From NCBI GenBank assembly GCA_008973525.1, contig WACJ01000129.1:434001-498000 (forward strand): DNA of 64,000 nucleotides, in the 5' to 3' direction. This DNA is from Stenopsyche tienmushanensis. Taxonomy: Eukaryota > Arthropoda > Insecta > Trichoptera > Stenopsychidae. The notes beneath the pieces were generated by a model. The model was not told where the DNA came from. It did not search any database and saw nothing but the letters and a program-made list of their open reading frames with translations. Below are positions 11,308 through 22,299 of this stretch, piece after piece (positions within the stretch are counted from its first letter, which is position 1; each line of letters opens with the position of its first letter). A program made the position numbers and the translations under genes.

Positions 11308-11764
11308 TGTAACGCTAAGACGGGGGCGCTTTCGGGAGCAGATTCCCCAGGCGGCTCCCCACGGGTCCGTTTTTCTATCGGTCCGTGATGTTGCTGAACG
11401 AATAGATGGGAATAGGCGGGCATCAAATAGAAAGACTCTCTACTCTAAATAACTATTTATTCCACACGAGAGAGAGAAAGAGATCTGGTTGCAAGAGAGA
11501 CGACCTCCCGCGGCCAAGGCTAACTAACGACTCTCCTGAATCCCGCCTCCTGCGCGTCACTACTCAACCGGCAACGGTGCACACGCAAGAAGCGATCGGT
11601 CGGTATGCAGGTGCAATGACTCTGTAGGGCCACAAGAGATGGCGTTGTTTAAATAACACATTGCACATGAAGAGAAACGAAAGGTATCGCTGTTTATCTG
11701 GCGAATTAAATCTGCTCAGATTAACAACGCTACTACGTGGGGATGGTAAATCGCCCACGCCACA
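11308..11764 (-). mobile_element. Solo LTR, family A (about 457 bp)
   Basis: Complete long terminal repeat with TG...CA ends: it starts tgtaacgctaaga and ends cgcccacgccaca as read on the plus strand. The adjoining 5-bp target sites are gaagt and aaagt (4 of 5 match). On its coding strand it runs from a tgtggcgtgggcgattta start through a ttgcacctg block, a gcgcgcaggaggcggg-type block and a ccatctattc block. Related fragments occur at 18194-18505, 21549-21770, 30536-30950, 33135-33320, 40995-41190, 51230-51392, 52000-52310, 55430-55565 and 56300-56582. No internal coding region adjoins it, so it probably arose by LTR-LTR recombination. Confidence 0.75.
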
Positions 11765-11929
11765 AAAGTATAATTTATTTGCTATTTTAATGCGGATACA
11801 AAATCTGCAGTCATCAGTTAGTTAAGACGACAATATTTGTATCTGCACCCGATCATTTTCATCCCATCACTCGGCATTATCACGGTTCAAAACCAGAATA
11901 AACCCTCGTGCCAGCACGATCGTCTTAGA

Positions 11930-12010
11930 AAATATGTAGGAGCAAGGAATAGCATACGGATTCTGCCATAATAGCGCCCTCGCCCCATGTTGCACTGGTG
12001 TCAGAAGTGG
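11930..12010 (+). mobile_element. LTR 3' end with tRNA-Leu-type primer-binding site
   Basis: An LTR-like end (gcgccctcgccccatgttgca, finishing at 11994) is followed after one base by tggtgtcagaagtgg (11996-12010). That sequence is complementary to the 3' end of tRNA-Leu (…CTTCTGACACCA). Nothing of the retroelement body follows. Confidence 0.55.
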
Positions 12011-12339
12011 TTTATTTCTAAGATCTCAATATCCATCAGTAATAATTTAGTCCTTTATTACCTGCATAATTTGAGGTGTAGTAATGTTTATTTAATACAT
12101 GGCAAATCAAATATCATTTTTGTACAAATGTTATCCCGAAAGAAAATCATTATTCTTTTTTCAATTTTTTATGCAATCATTATCTTTTTTTGCCTTTGTT
12201 AAAGTGAAGATTTGTGAAGAAAATAGATATTAAAAAATATATTTTTCTACGAAATAATTGTTGGAGTTTTTCAATAAATTCAAAAGAGGGCCAACAACAT
12301 TTTTTAAAATCTAAAGAAAACTAGATTTTCTGTTGTATT

Positions 12340-12500
12340 AAAAGGGATACCCACGTTTTAGCATATCTTCCACCGCGCATCCAGAATGGCTTAGCATCTT
12401 AACGATCTCACTTCTGACGCCAGTGTAACGTAGGCTGAGCGCGCGTTTCGCTCTCACACGTTCTCAATGACAGTCACGTTAGCACGCGGGTTTGTTTTGA
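12340..12500 (-). mobile_element. Retroelement leader, primer-binding site and LTR end
   Basis: On the minus strand: an LTR end from 12424, then the primer-binding site at 12406-12422 (tggcgtcagaagtgaga, one base changed), then leader sequence with the gttaagatgc and ggaagatatgctaa blocks shared with 59087-59192 and 32917-33020. The body of the element is lost. Confidence 0.6.
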
Positions 12501-13834
12501 TTTCGAGCTGCTGTGATGCCAAGCGGTGGGTCTGGATATTGAAACTATGGCATATCAAATATGTTTTTAGTTGATTTCAGGCTTCGTCTTGTGTACCTTT
12601 AATTATAAAATAAAATATATGACATAAAAATAAAGCTGAAAAACCATTCAATCAGTTTTTTTACAGAGATGTTTCCTTTGCCATGTTTGGACAACATCAA
12701 ATGGAGCGCGTGAAAATAATGGATTTCTTTCGGGAAGACCTAATATTTATGACAAATTAAATTGTTCATACTCAGCCCTGTATAAATTAGGTGGTGAAAC
12801 CCCAACTGAATATTTTTTTAAGAGTTCTCCTGTGACAAAGTTAAATTAATTCCTTGACAAATTAAGAAAGCCTTCGCGTTTGTTATTTTAATATACATTC
12901 TCAAAAAAAAAAAAAAAAAAAAAAAAAACAAAGTCCCAAATGAAGTTAACAAATTGGCGTCATTAATTCCTCGGCATATTTATTACACACCACTCGAAAT
13001 TTTTTAAAAAGTTTTGAAAAAAGCTAACAGCGTCCACGGAAAGTTCCGTGATTGACATCAATCACGGAAGGTTTTAATTACTGGATACATCCAAGGTGAA
13101 AAAGTTTTCCCCTCAAAAGCAAACCAATTTTTAAGCCCAAAAGCTCTTTCCGTAGCTTCATCCCTCCGTTTCATCGGATCGATATTGACGCTTTCGAAAT
13201 ACAATTTGTATCGGGTATCCGTGATCGGGTTAGGCAATGCCAACCTTCTGGCCATGGTCATAAATTAATATCGGCCCCATACAATGGTCCGGAAAGGGCG
13301 CATAGAATTCAAAACGCGGCCCAATATTCAATCCCGAGACTCAATTATTGCCAATAAACAAACTTAGGAAATTTGAGGCCGGAATAGAAGATAGGACGAA
13401 CTTGGGGCTGGATTCTATTTATTGGACGATCGGGATAAGACGCTGCGTATGGATACTTTGAATGTCTCGAGTCGAGACAGAGCTCAATGAAATATAGTGG
13501 CGCTGAGATGTGCGCTTTGGAGCACGTTCGGTCCTTGTTGAGAAATGTGGTCACGACCTTCTTCCGGAAAATGGCCACACGTAAGTGGATCACATATACA
13601 AGTATGAACTATTGCCATCTATCTTCCATTATATTGCTAACCATCATAAATCTTCAGCTCTGCTCTGCTTGGGCACATACACAGGGTGTATCATTTAAAA
13701 TAAACTGTACAGGGGGTGATAAACAAGCTCAACTACACACAATGGTATTCTCTCGTTGCAATGCCACACGCACTTGGTAATTATTTGAAAAGAAACACAG
13801 TACGTAATTTATTTACAGTAGTACGTAATTTATT
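12501..13834. other. No gene; A-tract and a hairpin
   Basis: Contains a run of 26 A residues at 12903-12928, of the sort left by LINE or SINE retrotransposition, without a recognisable element upstream. A 12-bp-arm hairpin with a 2-base loop lies at 13044-13069. A 97-codon frame at 13487-13780 has a hydrophobic stretch (SSIILLTIINLQLC) but no other support. Confidence 0.5.
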
Positions 13835-13920
13835 GCTTTTTGCCACGTGTAATCGCCTCGAAGACTGGCTGTCTCCCTCTCTCTCGTGAACAGAATTCAC
13901 ACGGCGTATTGCGCGCGCAT
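13835..13920 (+). repeat. Interspersed repeat D, copy 1
   Basis: The block from tgccacgtgtaatcg to cgcgcgcatcc, including ggctgtctccctctctctcg and cgtattgcgcgcgcatcc, matches 53735-53820 in the same orientation. Composition is LTR-like but no ends are visible. Confidence 0.5.
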
Positions 13921-14133
13921 CCTTTTTATTCTCATCCCCGCAGTGCCGCTTCACTTCACCAAACCAATATGCGCTAACTTGGTGCATCAGCTAAACGTCT
14001 CGCAAAACAAATTGCGTACATAAACAATGCTTGTACTAATTAAAAAATGTTCACAAACGTGCGCACAATAACTCACACAGACAGTCACGTATACAAGATA
14101 AACATACATACAGACAGTCATTTATATATAGTT

Positions 14134-14792
14134 ATATACAGAGTGTTTTGCACATGGACCAATACATTTTTTTTTTGATTAAGGGAGTCTTTTTCTGCAT
14201 TTCACATATAAGTCCAAAGTGTCAGGGTTGTCGAAATAGAATTATTTGAAAAACATTTTGAAAAGAATCCCAAAATTTCACCTTTAAATTGTTATTTTAG
14301 GCAATCTGTTAAAATAAGCTGCTAAAATGAGAAATATTAACTTTTAAGTTCCCTAAAGAAAAAAAAACTAACAACTATTTTGAATTTAATGTAGTTTTAA
14401 TTTTTTGTAGTTTATACCCTTTCCAATAATATGCTACATGTCATACAAATCATTCAATAAGTTGTTAAACTTGAAGAGTTTTCAGTTTGCCAGGGTCAGG
14501 GTTAAGAAAATACTTTTTATGCTTAAGATGTTTTTATTAAATTTATTTAGAAAATTTGTTCAAGTCCTCTATCATTTTTGCAAAGACGAGGCGCTTTTTT
14601 ATTCAATTAGGATTTCTTTTTTGGGCATCATTGTCGTGTAAATTCATTATTTTGGCAACCTTATTACGCAGCTCGCACGGTCACCAGACCTGACACCAAT
14701 GGATTTTTTTACCCGAAGACGTGCCCACATGATTTTTAGACCTGACACTATTTGATTTCTTTGTCTAGGGGCGTGCAAAACATCCTGTATAT
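14134..14792 (+). mobile_element. IS630/mariner-type remnant with short inverted ends
   Basis: Inverted ends atatacagagtgttttgcac (14134-14153) and its complement at 14773-14792 agree at 18 of 20 positions. Just inside the right end, in plus-strand frame, is ARSPDLTPMDFF (about 14672-14707), the block with the third catalytic Asp of IS630-Tc1-mariner transposases. The rest of the transposase is not readable, and 660 bp is about half a normal element. It is an internally deleted, dead copy. Confidence 0.65.
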
Positions 14793-14904
14793 ATAAACTA
14801 GTAAATTTTGGATTTTAATTGAATCGCCTCGTATTTCTTATTATTGATATTTGTGACGTTGCTCTTATTGATTATATTATAAAACTTCTTAGAATTAAAC
14901 GAAT

Positions 14905-15065
14905 AGTGAAACTTCAACCGGATTTTTTTCGGAAAGAGAGCCTCTCTCTCTATCTGTCTCCGTCGCATGTATCATAGACACGCTATGCGCGTGCGCCGTC
15001 TACTATGTCCATACGCAACACAAAGCAACTGCTAGACATGCCTGTTTTATTATATATTATACAAT
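14905..15065 (+). repeat. Interspersed repeat C, copy 1
   Basis: Similar to 27240-27425: shared blocks include gtcgcatgtatcat, a run of cacaaagcaactgct type, and gttttattatatattata at the end. The tail followed by AT-rich DNA is LTR-like, but its ends are not defined. Confidence 0.5.
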
Positions 15066-15189
15066 CTACTTCTTTGGGTGGCTTTTATAGCCTTATAAGA
15101 GAGTTCCGACCTCTCTCCAATAGCCCAGGTCCAGACGCACAGCGTTTTTTTCTATATATTCAGACCTCATAAATGTAAAGTATCTTATT

Positions 15190-15345
15190 TCCAACTTGGA
15201 TAAGATATTGCATGATCTTTCCCGCAAATGAGCAGTTTTTAAAATCCTAACGCACATGTTGACTCGACAAGGGATCACTCGAATCTTAACAATCCCACTT
15301 CTGACACCAATGTTACGTGGAACGGGTGCGCTTCCCCCGAGTTTT
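15190..15345 (-). mobile_element. LTR end, tRNA-Leu-type primer-binding site and leader
   Basis: On the minus strand the LTR end (…ccacgtaaca, from 15311) is followed after one base by the primer-binding site tggtgtcagaagtgggatt (15291-15309), which fits tRNA-Leu best of all copies here. A leader beginning gttaagattcgag follows. An open frame of 61 codons at 15093-15278 could be the start of gag but has no recognisable motif. Confidence 0.6.
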
Positions 15346-17789
15346 AAAGACCATATTTTTTGCCACTAAGCATCATCTAGCAGCTGGCAGAAGTAAACCT
15401 CATTCTCCTATCTATATACACATATATGTTTTAATCCTTTCAACACTAAAACATATTAAAATATTAAAAAATACATACGATTCATTGCGTACGCCCTGTT
15501 CGAAGTTTGGCGAATGTGAGCATTATTTTTGAGCGCTTTGTATTCAATCGAATAAATAATCTTGTTATACAAATTTCGATGGGATTTATTCTTGGCAAAT
15601 ACTTTAATGCCCCTTAAAAATTCAATCGACGTCACACTCAACGGCTTCAACGCCGCGCGTCGGAGTTTTATTCTGTAAAACAAAATAGGCATGTCTTTCG
15701 ATCGTACGTCTGTTTGGATATGTGATCAATCATCAGACATTCGTATTCCATCTGCCTTCTTTAATATTCTCCAGGGTGTACATTGTAAACACCGTTTTAT
15801 CTTTTCAGAGACGTTTTATGGCGCCTTTATATTACTCCGAGGGTCAATCTTACCCCGTCAAATTGTTTCTCAAGTTTAGCAGCCCCTCATCGCTACCTAC
15901 CGACGATCATATCGTATGCCCTCCTGCAATTTCAACCCTTCAAGATAATTTTGGTCAAGAATTATAAGAATCTATAAAATTCTCTATTATATCTGTCTGT
16001 CTATTTGTTTGTTATATCTGTCATTCCGCCATTTTGAGCTTGGATATGCGCCATTTTAGAATGCAGACGCGCAGAAAAAAAGAGTCGACCAAAAGTCTTG
16101 GGCGCGGGAAGACTTGTCCTTCCCGCTGGCATCGAACATAATGAATAAATTCGCGTACGAGGTCTTACATCTTGATACATACATCTGAGGTGGAGAGTAT
16201 ATCGGAAGCTGTATAGAAGGAAAAGGCATTAACGGTTTGAATATCAAAAATATTAAGAATTCTCGCTGGAAAAAAATTGAGTTGTATAATTTGAAGGAAG
16301 GAAGAAACTTGAAGGTCATGCTACCTTCAATAACAAGCGAAAAAGGAGATGAATGTATGATACAGACGAGATGGAAGTAACCCCTTCCTATGTATGCATA
16401 GTGGACTGTCTGTGACTGCATTATGATGATAATGATGCATGACCTGACTCAAATCAAGACACTTGATTGAAGGATTTCCTTTTGTTTCAATGTTTTTCAC
16501 TATTTAATTCATTATTTACAAACATTACCCACCTCGCATTGAAAAAAACTGAATTCTAAACATGTTAGTAGATGATTTACGATTTTGGACCTTTTATAAT
16601 ACCATTTAACCCTCAAAGAGTTTTCCATAGACCCAAAAAGATAATAATCCAATGCGGCTAATACGGAGGATATTATAAAACCTCTCATATTAACTCTAGT
16701 GTTTTTCACCAGTCATTCTTGCTGTATAAGGGTGTACATTGTTCTATAAAATATGTGATTACTTTAGGTGCATGCTTAATTTTTAAAAGGCCATTGTTCG
16801 ATTCTCACCCTTTTTTAATGCTTATAACAAAAAGGAATTGGTTATTTATTGTTGAAACAAAATTTGCACTTAAATCTATACACTTTTTCTACCTTTTTTG
16901 TTTTTTGGGTTCGCGACTGTCATCAAAAGTCAGTCCTCTGGTAATAATTCTTTTCAGTTCATATTATATATTTTATTTATATCTTTAAAAAATATTTCGT
17001 GATAATAAATTAATATTCCCTATGTACAGCAAAATAACATGTACCATCGTTGACACGATATCAATCATTCTAATCATCAAAAATAAAAAAAATATTAAAA
17101 ATGCTTTATTATTAAAGATATCGCTACTGTCCCTACCTCAAAGATATAATATATAATTTTATCTTTACAAAATGTACACTATTCAAAAAAAATAACCTTT
17201 TGACCTAGTTTTTTCATAGTTTTTTTTTAAATAGATAAAATTAAAATTTTGATATAAATCTGGTATGAACTATAGAAGATTATACAAAATACATTCATAC
17301 AAAATTTGAAGTTAATCAGTTAATTTAAACTTAAGCTATCATGTTAACCCTGTTAAAAAAAAGTAGTTTCGAGAAAAACGCGTTTAAAAATTTCGTTCTG
17401 GTAGGACCGTTTCTCGCGAATAACGCGTTTAATGATTCCAATTCGTTTATCACCAATAAAATTTTAACTGACTCTTAATCTGCTATGCCTATTCTATAAA
17501 GTGAATCTTCAGTTTCCTTATAATATTCTTGCAAAGCCGATTTTTGCTCCCTGGTACCAATTTAACGTCCTATTTCAATTAAAAAAGATTTTTTTTGAAA
17601 CCGACAACTTATTTTTCATATAAATACACAGTCTCTTGATATAGACAACAGTTCCCTGTATCGAGGCTTGTCTAAAGCTTGACCAAACATGGTCCTTTGA
17701 AAATAAAAGTGTATGTAGCAGAATACAGCAGAGAGTCAGATTTCTGTCGTTGTATGAGCAAGAAGGAGGATAAAAATATAAAAAAATAC
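15346..17789. other. No recognisable gene
   Basis: Unique AT-rich DNA. A 121-codon frame at 16056-16421 on the minus strand has no motif. A block at about 17368-17412 (tttcgagaaaaacgcgttta) is similar to 18530-18575. Confidence 0.5.
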
Positions 17790-18193
17790 ACTTAAACCTT
17801 TTTTTTGTGCGGCGTTCCGCGGAAAATCGCACAAAAAAAGTTATGACTTACATAGAAAAAGTGAAGAAGCGTTCAATGAATTTTAAAAACCGCATAACTT
17901 TGAATCAACTATATAAAATATACGCAAAATCGCACAAAAAAGTTATTAAAAATCAGGGAGACAATGAGGCAATTAAAAAATAACGTTTTTGGTAACATTT
18001 TAAGGATGTCTGACATATGGCATCTCAAATGCCAGATATCCACTAGAGAAATATGACTCAAAATCTCACTCTTCTTCGAAAGAAATATTATATCCAGTGT
18101 CAATATCATCAGGTTTTTGGGTAGATTTTTAATTAGTAAAGATGTCATTTTAGTCTCTACGTTAAAAAAAAATTACAAAATGGTGATTGTTTA

Positions 18194-18505
18194 TGTAGCG
18201 TGGACGATTTAACATCCCCACGTAGTAGCGCTGTTAGCAGCGACATCTTCCATCTCTCTTCAGTTGCAATGTGACGTTTTAACAGCGCCATCTCTTGTGA
18301 CCCTGTGGAAACATTGCACCTGTATATCGACCGATGGCTTCTTGCGCATACACTGTTGCCGGGAGAGTCGTCGGCCTTGGATGCGGGAGGTCGTCCCTCC
18401 TGCGGCCAGATTTTTCTCACTCTCTCTCGTGTAGAATAAATTGTTATTTAGAGAAGATCTATTCGACGCTTGTCTATTCCCATCCATTCGACCAGCAACA
18501 TCAGC
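18194..18505 (+). mobile_element. LTR family A, 3'-truncated
   Basis: Begins tgtagcgtggacgattta, the LTR A start, and follows its block order (gtagtagcgctgttag, ccatctcttgtg, cctgtatatcgaccgatg, gtctattcccatccattcg) to cagcaacatca. The last 130 bases or so of a full LTR A are missing. Confidence 0.65.
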
Positions 18506-18734
18506 ATATTAAAACTTGAGATATGATGTCATTTCGAGAAAAAAGCGCTTAAATATTTCATTCTGGTAGGACTTTGCTTAGTTGCCGTCTCACTAAAATG
18601 AGTAATTAGAATTTTGGAAATTTCTATGGAGGTTGTTTTTTTAATAGTCGAAACTTTGAAAAAATGCAAAATAAAAAAAATCGATTTCTTAAAAATTTCT
18701 AGACTAGAATAAAAGTTGAGGTAGCAATTCACTT

Positions 18735-19138
18735 TTGATTATTACGACCCGCCTGGAATGAACCGGAAGGCGGGCAAAATAAAGGAGAGAAGGGATAGTC
18801 TTGGGACGACGACGGTATACATTTTGGTCCCGCGACAGATCACCACCTCGGATGGAGACCACGTGCCTCGCGATCGTCGCCAGTTTGCGACATAGAAAGC
18901 TATAATTTGATATCCCTAATATGCTGACCGTCGTCATAGAGAATTATAGAACCCGCCCCCACCTTTTGTTGGTCGATCGGTCTTCAAGACCAGCGTTGCG
19001 GCTAGTGCGTAGCGCTCCAGCGCTGCGCGCGACCCGTGGTGCGGTCTTCGAGACCGAAACCGCGTCATGGTTGGCAGCCGTGACAGCGGCGACAGCACGG
19101 GAGCTCGCGAAGTCGGCGGCGCACCCTGGGCTGTTACA
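18735..19138 (-). mobile_element. LTR family B, copy 1
   Basis: On the minus strand it starts tgtaacagcccagggtgc at 19138, a typical LTR start, and is alignable with 51396-51866 over about 400 bp. The shared parts include gtctcgaagacc, ctatgtcgcaaactggcgac, cgcgggaccaaaatgta and ttccggttcat. It is much richer in G+C and CpG than its surroundings. The other end is not sharp. No coding region adjoins. Confidence 0.6.
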
Positions 19139-19255
19139 ATTTATTTTCTATTTTATACAAAATATTTCGATACATGCTCTTCATAAAATTAAAATTAAAT
19201 GCTTTGAAAAAAAAAACCGCATAACTTCGAAATCGCACAAAAAGAGGTTTGACTG

Positions 19256-20230
19256 TATTTTATTTAATGCATGAAAATTTTCACTACTGAAACAGTATCT
19301 CGAAAACACCATCTGCGTTGAATTTCATCCATCCATAAATAAGGCCGAGATGTACACGTCTAGAATCGGCCCTCTCTCCTTCCACACGAAGGTGCATTTG
19401 GATCAAATTCAAAGAGTCTGCATTTTGATAGAATTAAACATAAACATGAAAAGCTTGCCATTAAAAATGGGTCGGCCTACCCGCCGCAACCCTTTCAATA
19501 TTTATAATGGAGTTTATATGGGATACAGGGAGAGCGCCCCGTAATAACTTCCGACCGCCATTAAATTTGGCCATCGAGATATGGCGTATAATGATCGTCT
19601 GATTTCATTTCGCAGACGTTCCTTTATCTCCATCCGTCGAAATAAATTATTAAGCTCCACTTTATATTTGATCTGATAACGCGTCGGAGCCGTCAATCCA
19701 GTCGAGGATTTAATCGACGAAAATGATTGAAAAAGGCTTGCCGGTGTCGGCGAAATTTAATTCCGCCGGAATTTATGATGGTCGATGACACGGCGTTTTT
19801 TCCACCGTCGAAATTCAAATCTGCGGATTAATTGCCGAATCCAATTTCTATTTGGGCGCACATCCACTGATGGCTGTATTAATTTGTGACATGACAAAGG
19901 GCGGAGCTTCTGGGCGGCCCAACAGGTGGCGGCAGCGCCTTCCGCTGATGGATGCTGCTCCAAATTAACGCTGCTGCCAACTTGGCACCACTTTTGAAAT
20001 TCATCCAGAACACAATACAAATAGGCTCAAATTGCCCGGAACATAGCAACAGATATTTATTTACTCTTTCCGCAATGCTTTTTAATGCTTCGCTGGAAAG
20101 AGGAAATGGTCGCATTCTGGACTTATATGGAATATGTGGACTAATTCTCAGATTTTATATTGATAGCTTTGATTTGTATTTCTTGTATTTCAACTCTATA
20201 AATACCGTAAAACATAACATAAAGTCTACT
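19256..20230. other. Unique sequence, no gene recognised
   Basis: Less AT-rich than the surroundings, with short antisense frames at 19350-20115 and none with a family motif. It looks like non-repetitive intergenic or intronic DNA. Confidence 0.5.
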
Positions 20231-20322
20231 AAAACGACACTGTTTTTGTTTCATTGTGAGCAAATGCGGTACCCATCTTGCGCACAGCTTTCTCATGCCT
20301 GAATTTTCAGCCAATATGCAAT
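20231..20322 (-). pseudogene. Mariner transposase fragment
   Basis: The minus strand encodes MRKLCARWVPHLLTMKQKQ, the mariner motif ending the DNA-binding domain, preceded by LAENSG. The rest of the gene is absent. Related fragments are at 27491-27600 and 47930-48130, and this motif differs from the SARLVPHLL type at 1633. Confidence 0.7.
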
Positions 20323-20499
20323 ATTAATATTTCTGATCGATCGTCTCAATCCAGATTTACCCTGATTTCCTGGATTTAAATAAGTAAATGCTGAGGCTAT
20401 TAATAAAGTCGTGCAGGGACGCCCATGAGTCAGTGATTGAATTTGCAACAATAATTAAATTATAATTTATATATAATAATAATTTCGCTACTCACTCAT

Positions 20500-20765
20500 A
20501 GATTCCCTCCTCTCCTACCTTTCCAAATTTGGAAGCCTACTATATTTGCGCTAGATGGGCCTACCATGTTCTGACACCATTTCTAGCATGGTCAACTCAT
20601 TTGGTCGACTATTGCGATGTTCGTCTTGGCAGTTCCTACGGCCTCGTTTGAAGTCTGTCATTCAATACTTTACTATTGTAAACGAAGGAGCAAACTCCTA
20701 GAACCTAGCTTGGCTTTTTAATTTTCTTGCTGTCAATCGACTTACGCTTTCGTCCATACTCAATG
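20500..20765. repeat. Interspersed repeat E, copy 1
   Basis: Blocks accatgttctgacaccattt, cttggcag, ttactattgtaaacgaa and tagcttggctt recur in order at 27800-28030. The complement of the first block, tggtgtcagaacatgg, resembles a primer-binding site, so this may be an LTR-element end of another family. Confidence 0.5.
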
Positions 20766-20802
20766 TCTTGACGTAGAAATTCGTATTAAAAAAAAAATAT
20801 CT

Positions 20803-21415
20803 TCGATCCCGGGATTTTAGGATTGAATAAGACGATCCCGGAATCCCGGGATTGGGATTTTCAATAGTTTAAGAAATTAAATTGATGTATTTGATCGAAA
20901 ATTATTAATACGTCCATTTGTTTAATATAAAAAAATAATTTGAAGGCGAAATAATTTTATATATTTAAGAAAAGATAAAAATACAATTAAAAAATAGACA
21001 AGTAAAACACTAAAAAATTCAAATATTATTTTGAAAATATGCCACATAAATACAAAAATTCTGTACCCTGTATCTATTATATTTCATATCGATATTCCCA
21101 TTATTAGAGTCGAGGTGTAGTAAATACATCACCGGTAGGAAAAGGTAACGGCGGAGGTAAAGTTAATATCAATTTTAAAAACATATATGTACTGTATATA
21201 TGTATACATAGATTAGACAGTTACTGCCCCTAGGCATCGCCTAAGTTCGCCAATTAGTAGTTACGTCACTGTTTGTACACCAAACGTCCAGATTTTGGTT
21301 TGAGGTGTACGATTTCTGTTAGATAAAAAATTCAATCGGGAATTACGTTTACTAATCCCGGGATTCATGAGCACCTAAAACTCTCCGGGATCCCGGGATT
21401 GGATTCCCTATTTTT
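20803..21415. repeat. Region with clustered cccgggatt motifs and repeat H
   Basis: Several near-palindromic tcccgggatt motifs lie at 20807-20860 and again at 21355-21407. Between them, 20880-21150 matches, in inverted orientation, the DNA at 63547-64000 (repeat H), including gaaatataat and cccattattagagtcga. Such a layout suggests a DNA transposon with subterminal motifs, but no transposase is readable. Confidence 0.5.
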
Positions 21416-21548
21416 GACCAACTGCTGCTTGGGTTTTCACTTTTCATGCCGTTCGGTACAATTTACCGCATCTAAACAAGTTTCACTTCACAAAACCTTA
21501 ATCCCTATTGAAAATATATTCTGGGCGAAATGTCATCCCTATGTGTGT

Positions 21549-21770
21549 AGATTTAATTCGCCAGATTAACGATGCGTGCGGCGTTGTCCGCGAGAAGACG
21601 TCCTTCCGCGGCCAGATCTCAGTTACTCGCCATCAATAAAGAAATTAGTAGGTATTTTATTATTAGTAGTACAAAAGTATTTCCGTTCGCCACCTGTCTA
21701 CCCCCATCCTTCCAACGATCCAGCTCCATAACGACCCGATAGAAGAACGTACCCGCATGTGTTCATCTTG
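21549..21770 (+). mobile_element. LTR family A, decayed fragment
   Basis: Contains agatttaattcgccagatta, the ccgcggccagatct block, a caataaa signal, then the cccccatccttccaacgatc and cgatagaagaacg blocks of LTR A. The middle of the LTR is deleted. Confidence 0.55.
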
Positions 21771-22121
21771 ACAAACACAATTTTTTTGCAAAAGATTTTT
21801 AACATCTCAATCTCAGATTATATTTCAACTCATGATATCTTTGAACCCTGTTTCTTGATAGTCCAGCTTTAGATCTTCAGTCTTCTTAGTCTCAGTCCGT
21901 TGGAAAAAATGCACAACTGATAAAAATTCTTCGAGCAAACTTATTTCAACTCACTCCTAATTTATTCATGTTAGGGTTAATAATTTATTGAACATTTTCT
22001 TTATATTTAACTTTGAACAATTTTTATTTTTCGAGCGTTTCAAAATTAATCAATCCAAAAATAATATCATAGATTAAAAAAACGACACATTCTATAAATT
22101 ATGAGATATAATGTGCATATT

Positions 22122-22299
22122 CAGTCAACCCTCCTATAGTGTCTATTTAATTTGAAGCATCTTTTATGAAAGCAACGGGTAAAATACGTAAGATCAATGC
22201 GTCTTTGCATGTGCTAACAAACTAAACACGTACACATTTGTGTGTCACCTAATTTTCTATAGCGTCGTCCCTATCTCGGCACTATAGAAGGCTTGACTG
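22122..22299. mobile_element. Tigger/pogo-like MITE (178 bp)
   Basis: Terminal inverted repeats cagtcaaccctcctatagtg (from 22122) and, as complement, cagtcaagccttctatagtg (ending 22299) match at 18 of 20 positions. The cagtcaa start is that of Tigger/pogo-type elements. At 178 bp with no open frame it is a non-autonomous miniature. A clean TA duplication is not visible. Confidence 0.65.

Larger units (their letters stand above)
17790..19255. mobile_element. Tigger/pogo-like element with two LTRs inside
   Basis: Ends resemble Tigger/pogo termini: left cacttaaacct then a T-run and gtgcgg (17790-17813); right, as complement, cagtcaaacctctttttg (19238-19255). Both are flanked by TA (17788-17789 and 19256-19257), the target duplicated by this superfamily. 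Inner copies of a cgcataactt..cgcacaaaaa block at 17890-17945 and 19216-19245 support one element. No transposase is readable, and much of the interior is LTR sequence. Confidence 0.5.

Noticed and set aside
13660..14130. CRISPR-like or tandem array
   Set aside because: Recurring cacacag/gacagtc words are microsatellite-like and irregular; there are no equal repeats with spacers.
18921..19274. 117-codon plus-strand frame, Ala/Arg-rich
   Set aside because: It is the wrong-strand reading of the CpG-rich LTR B; the partner copy at 51396 does not keep the frame.
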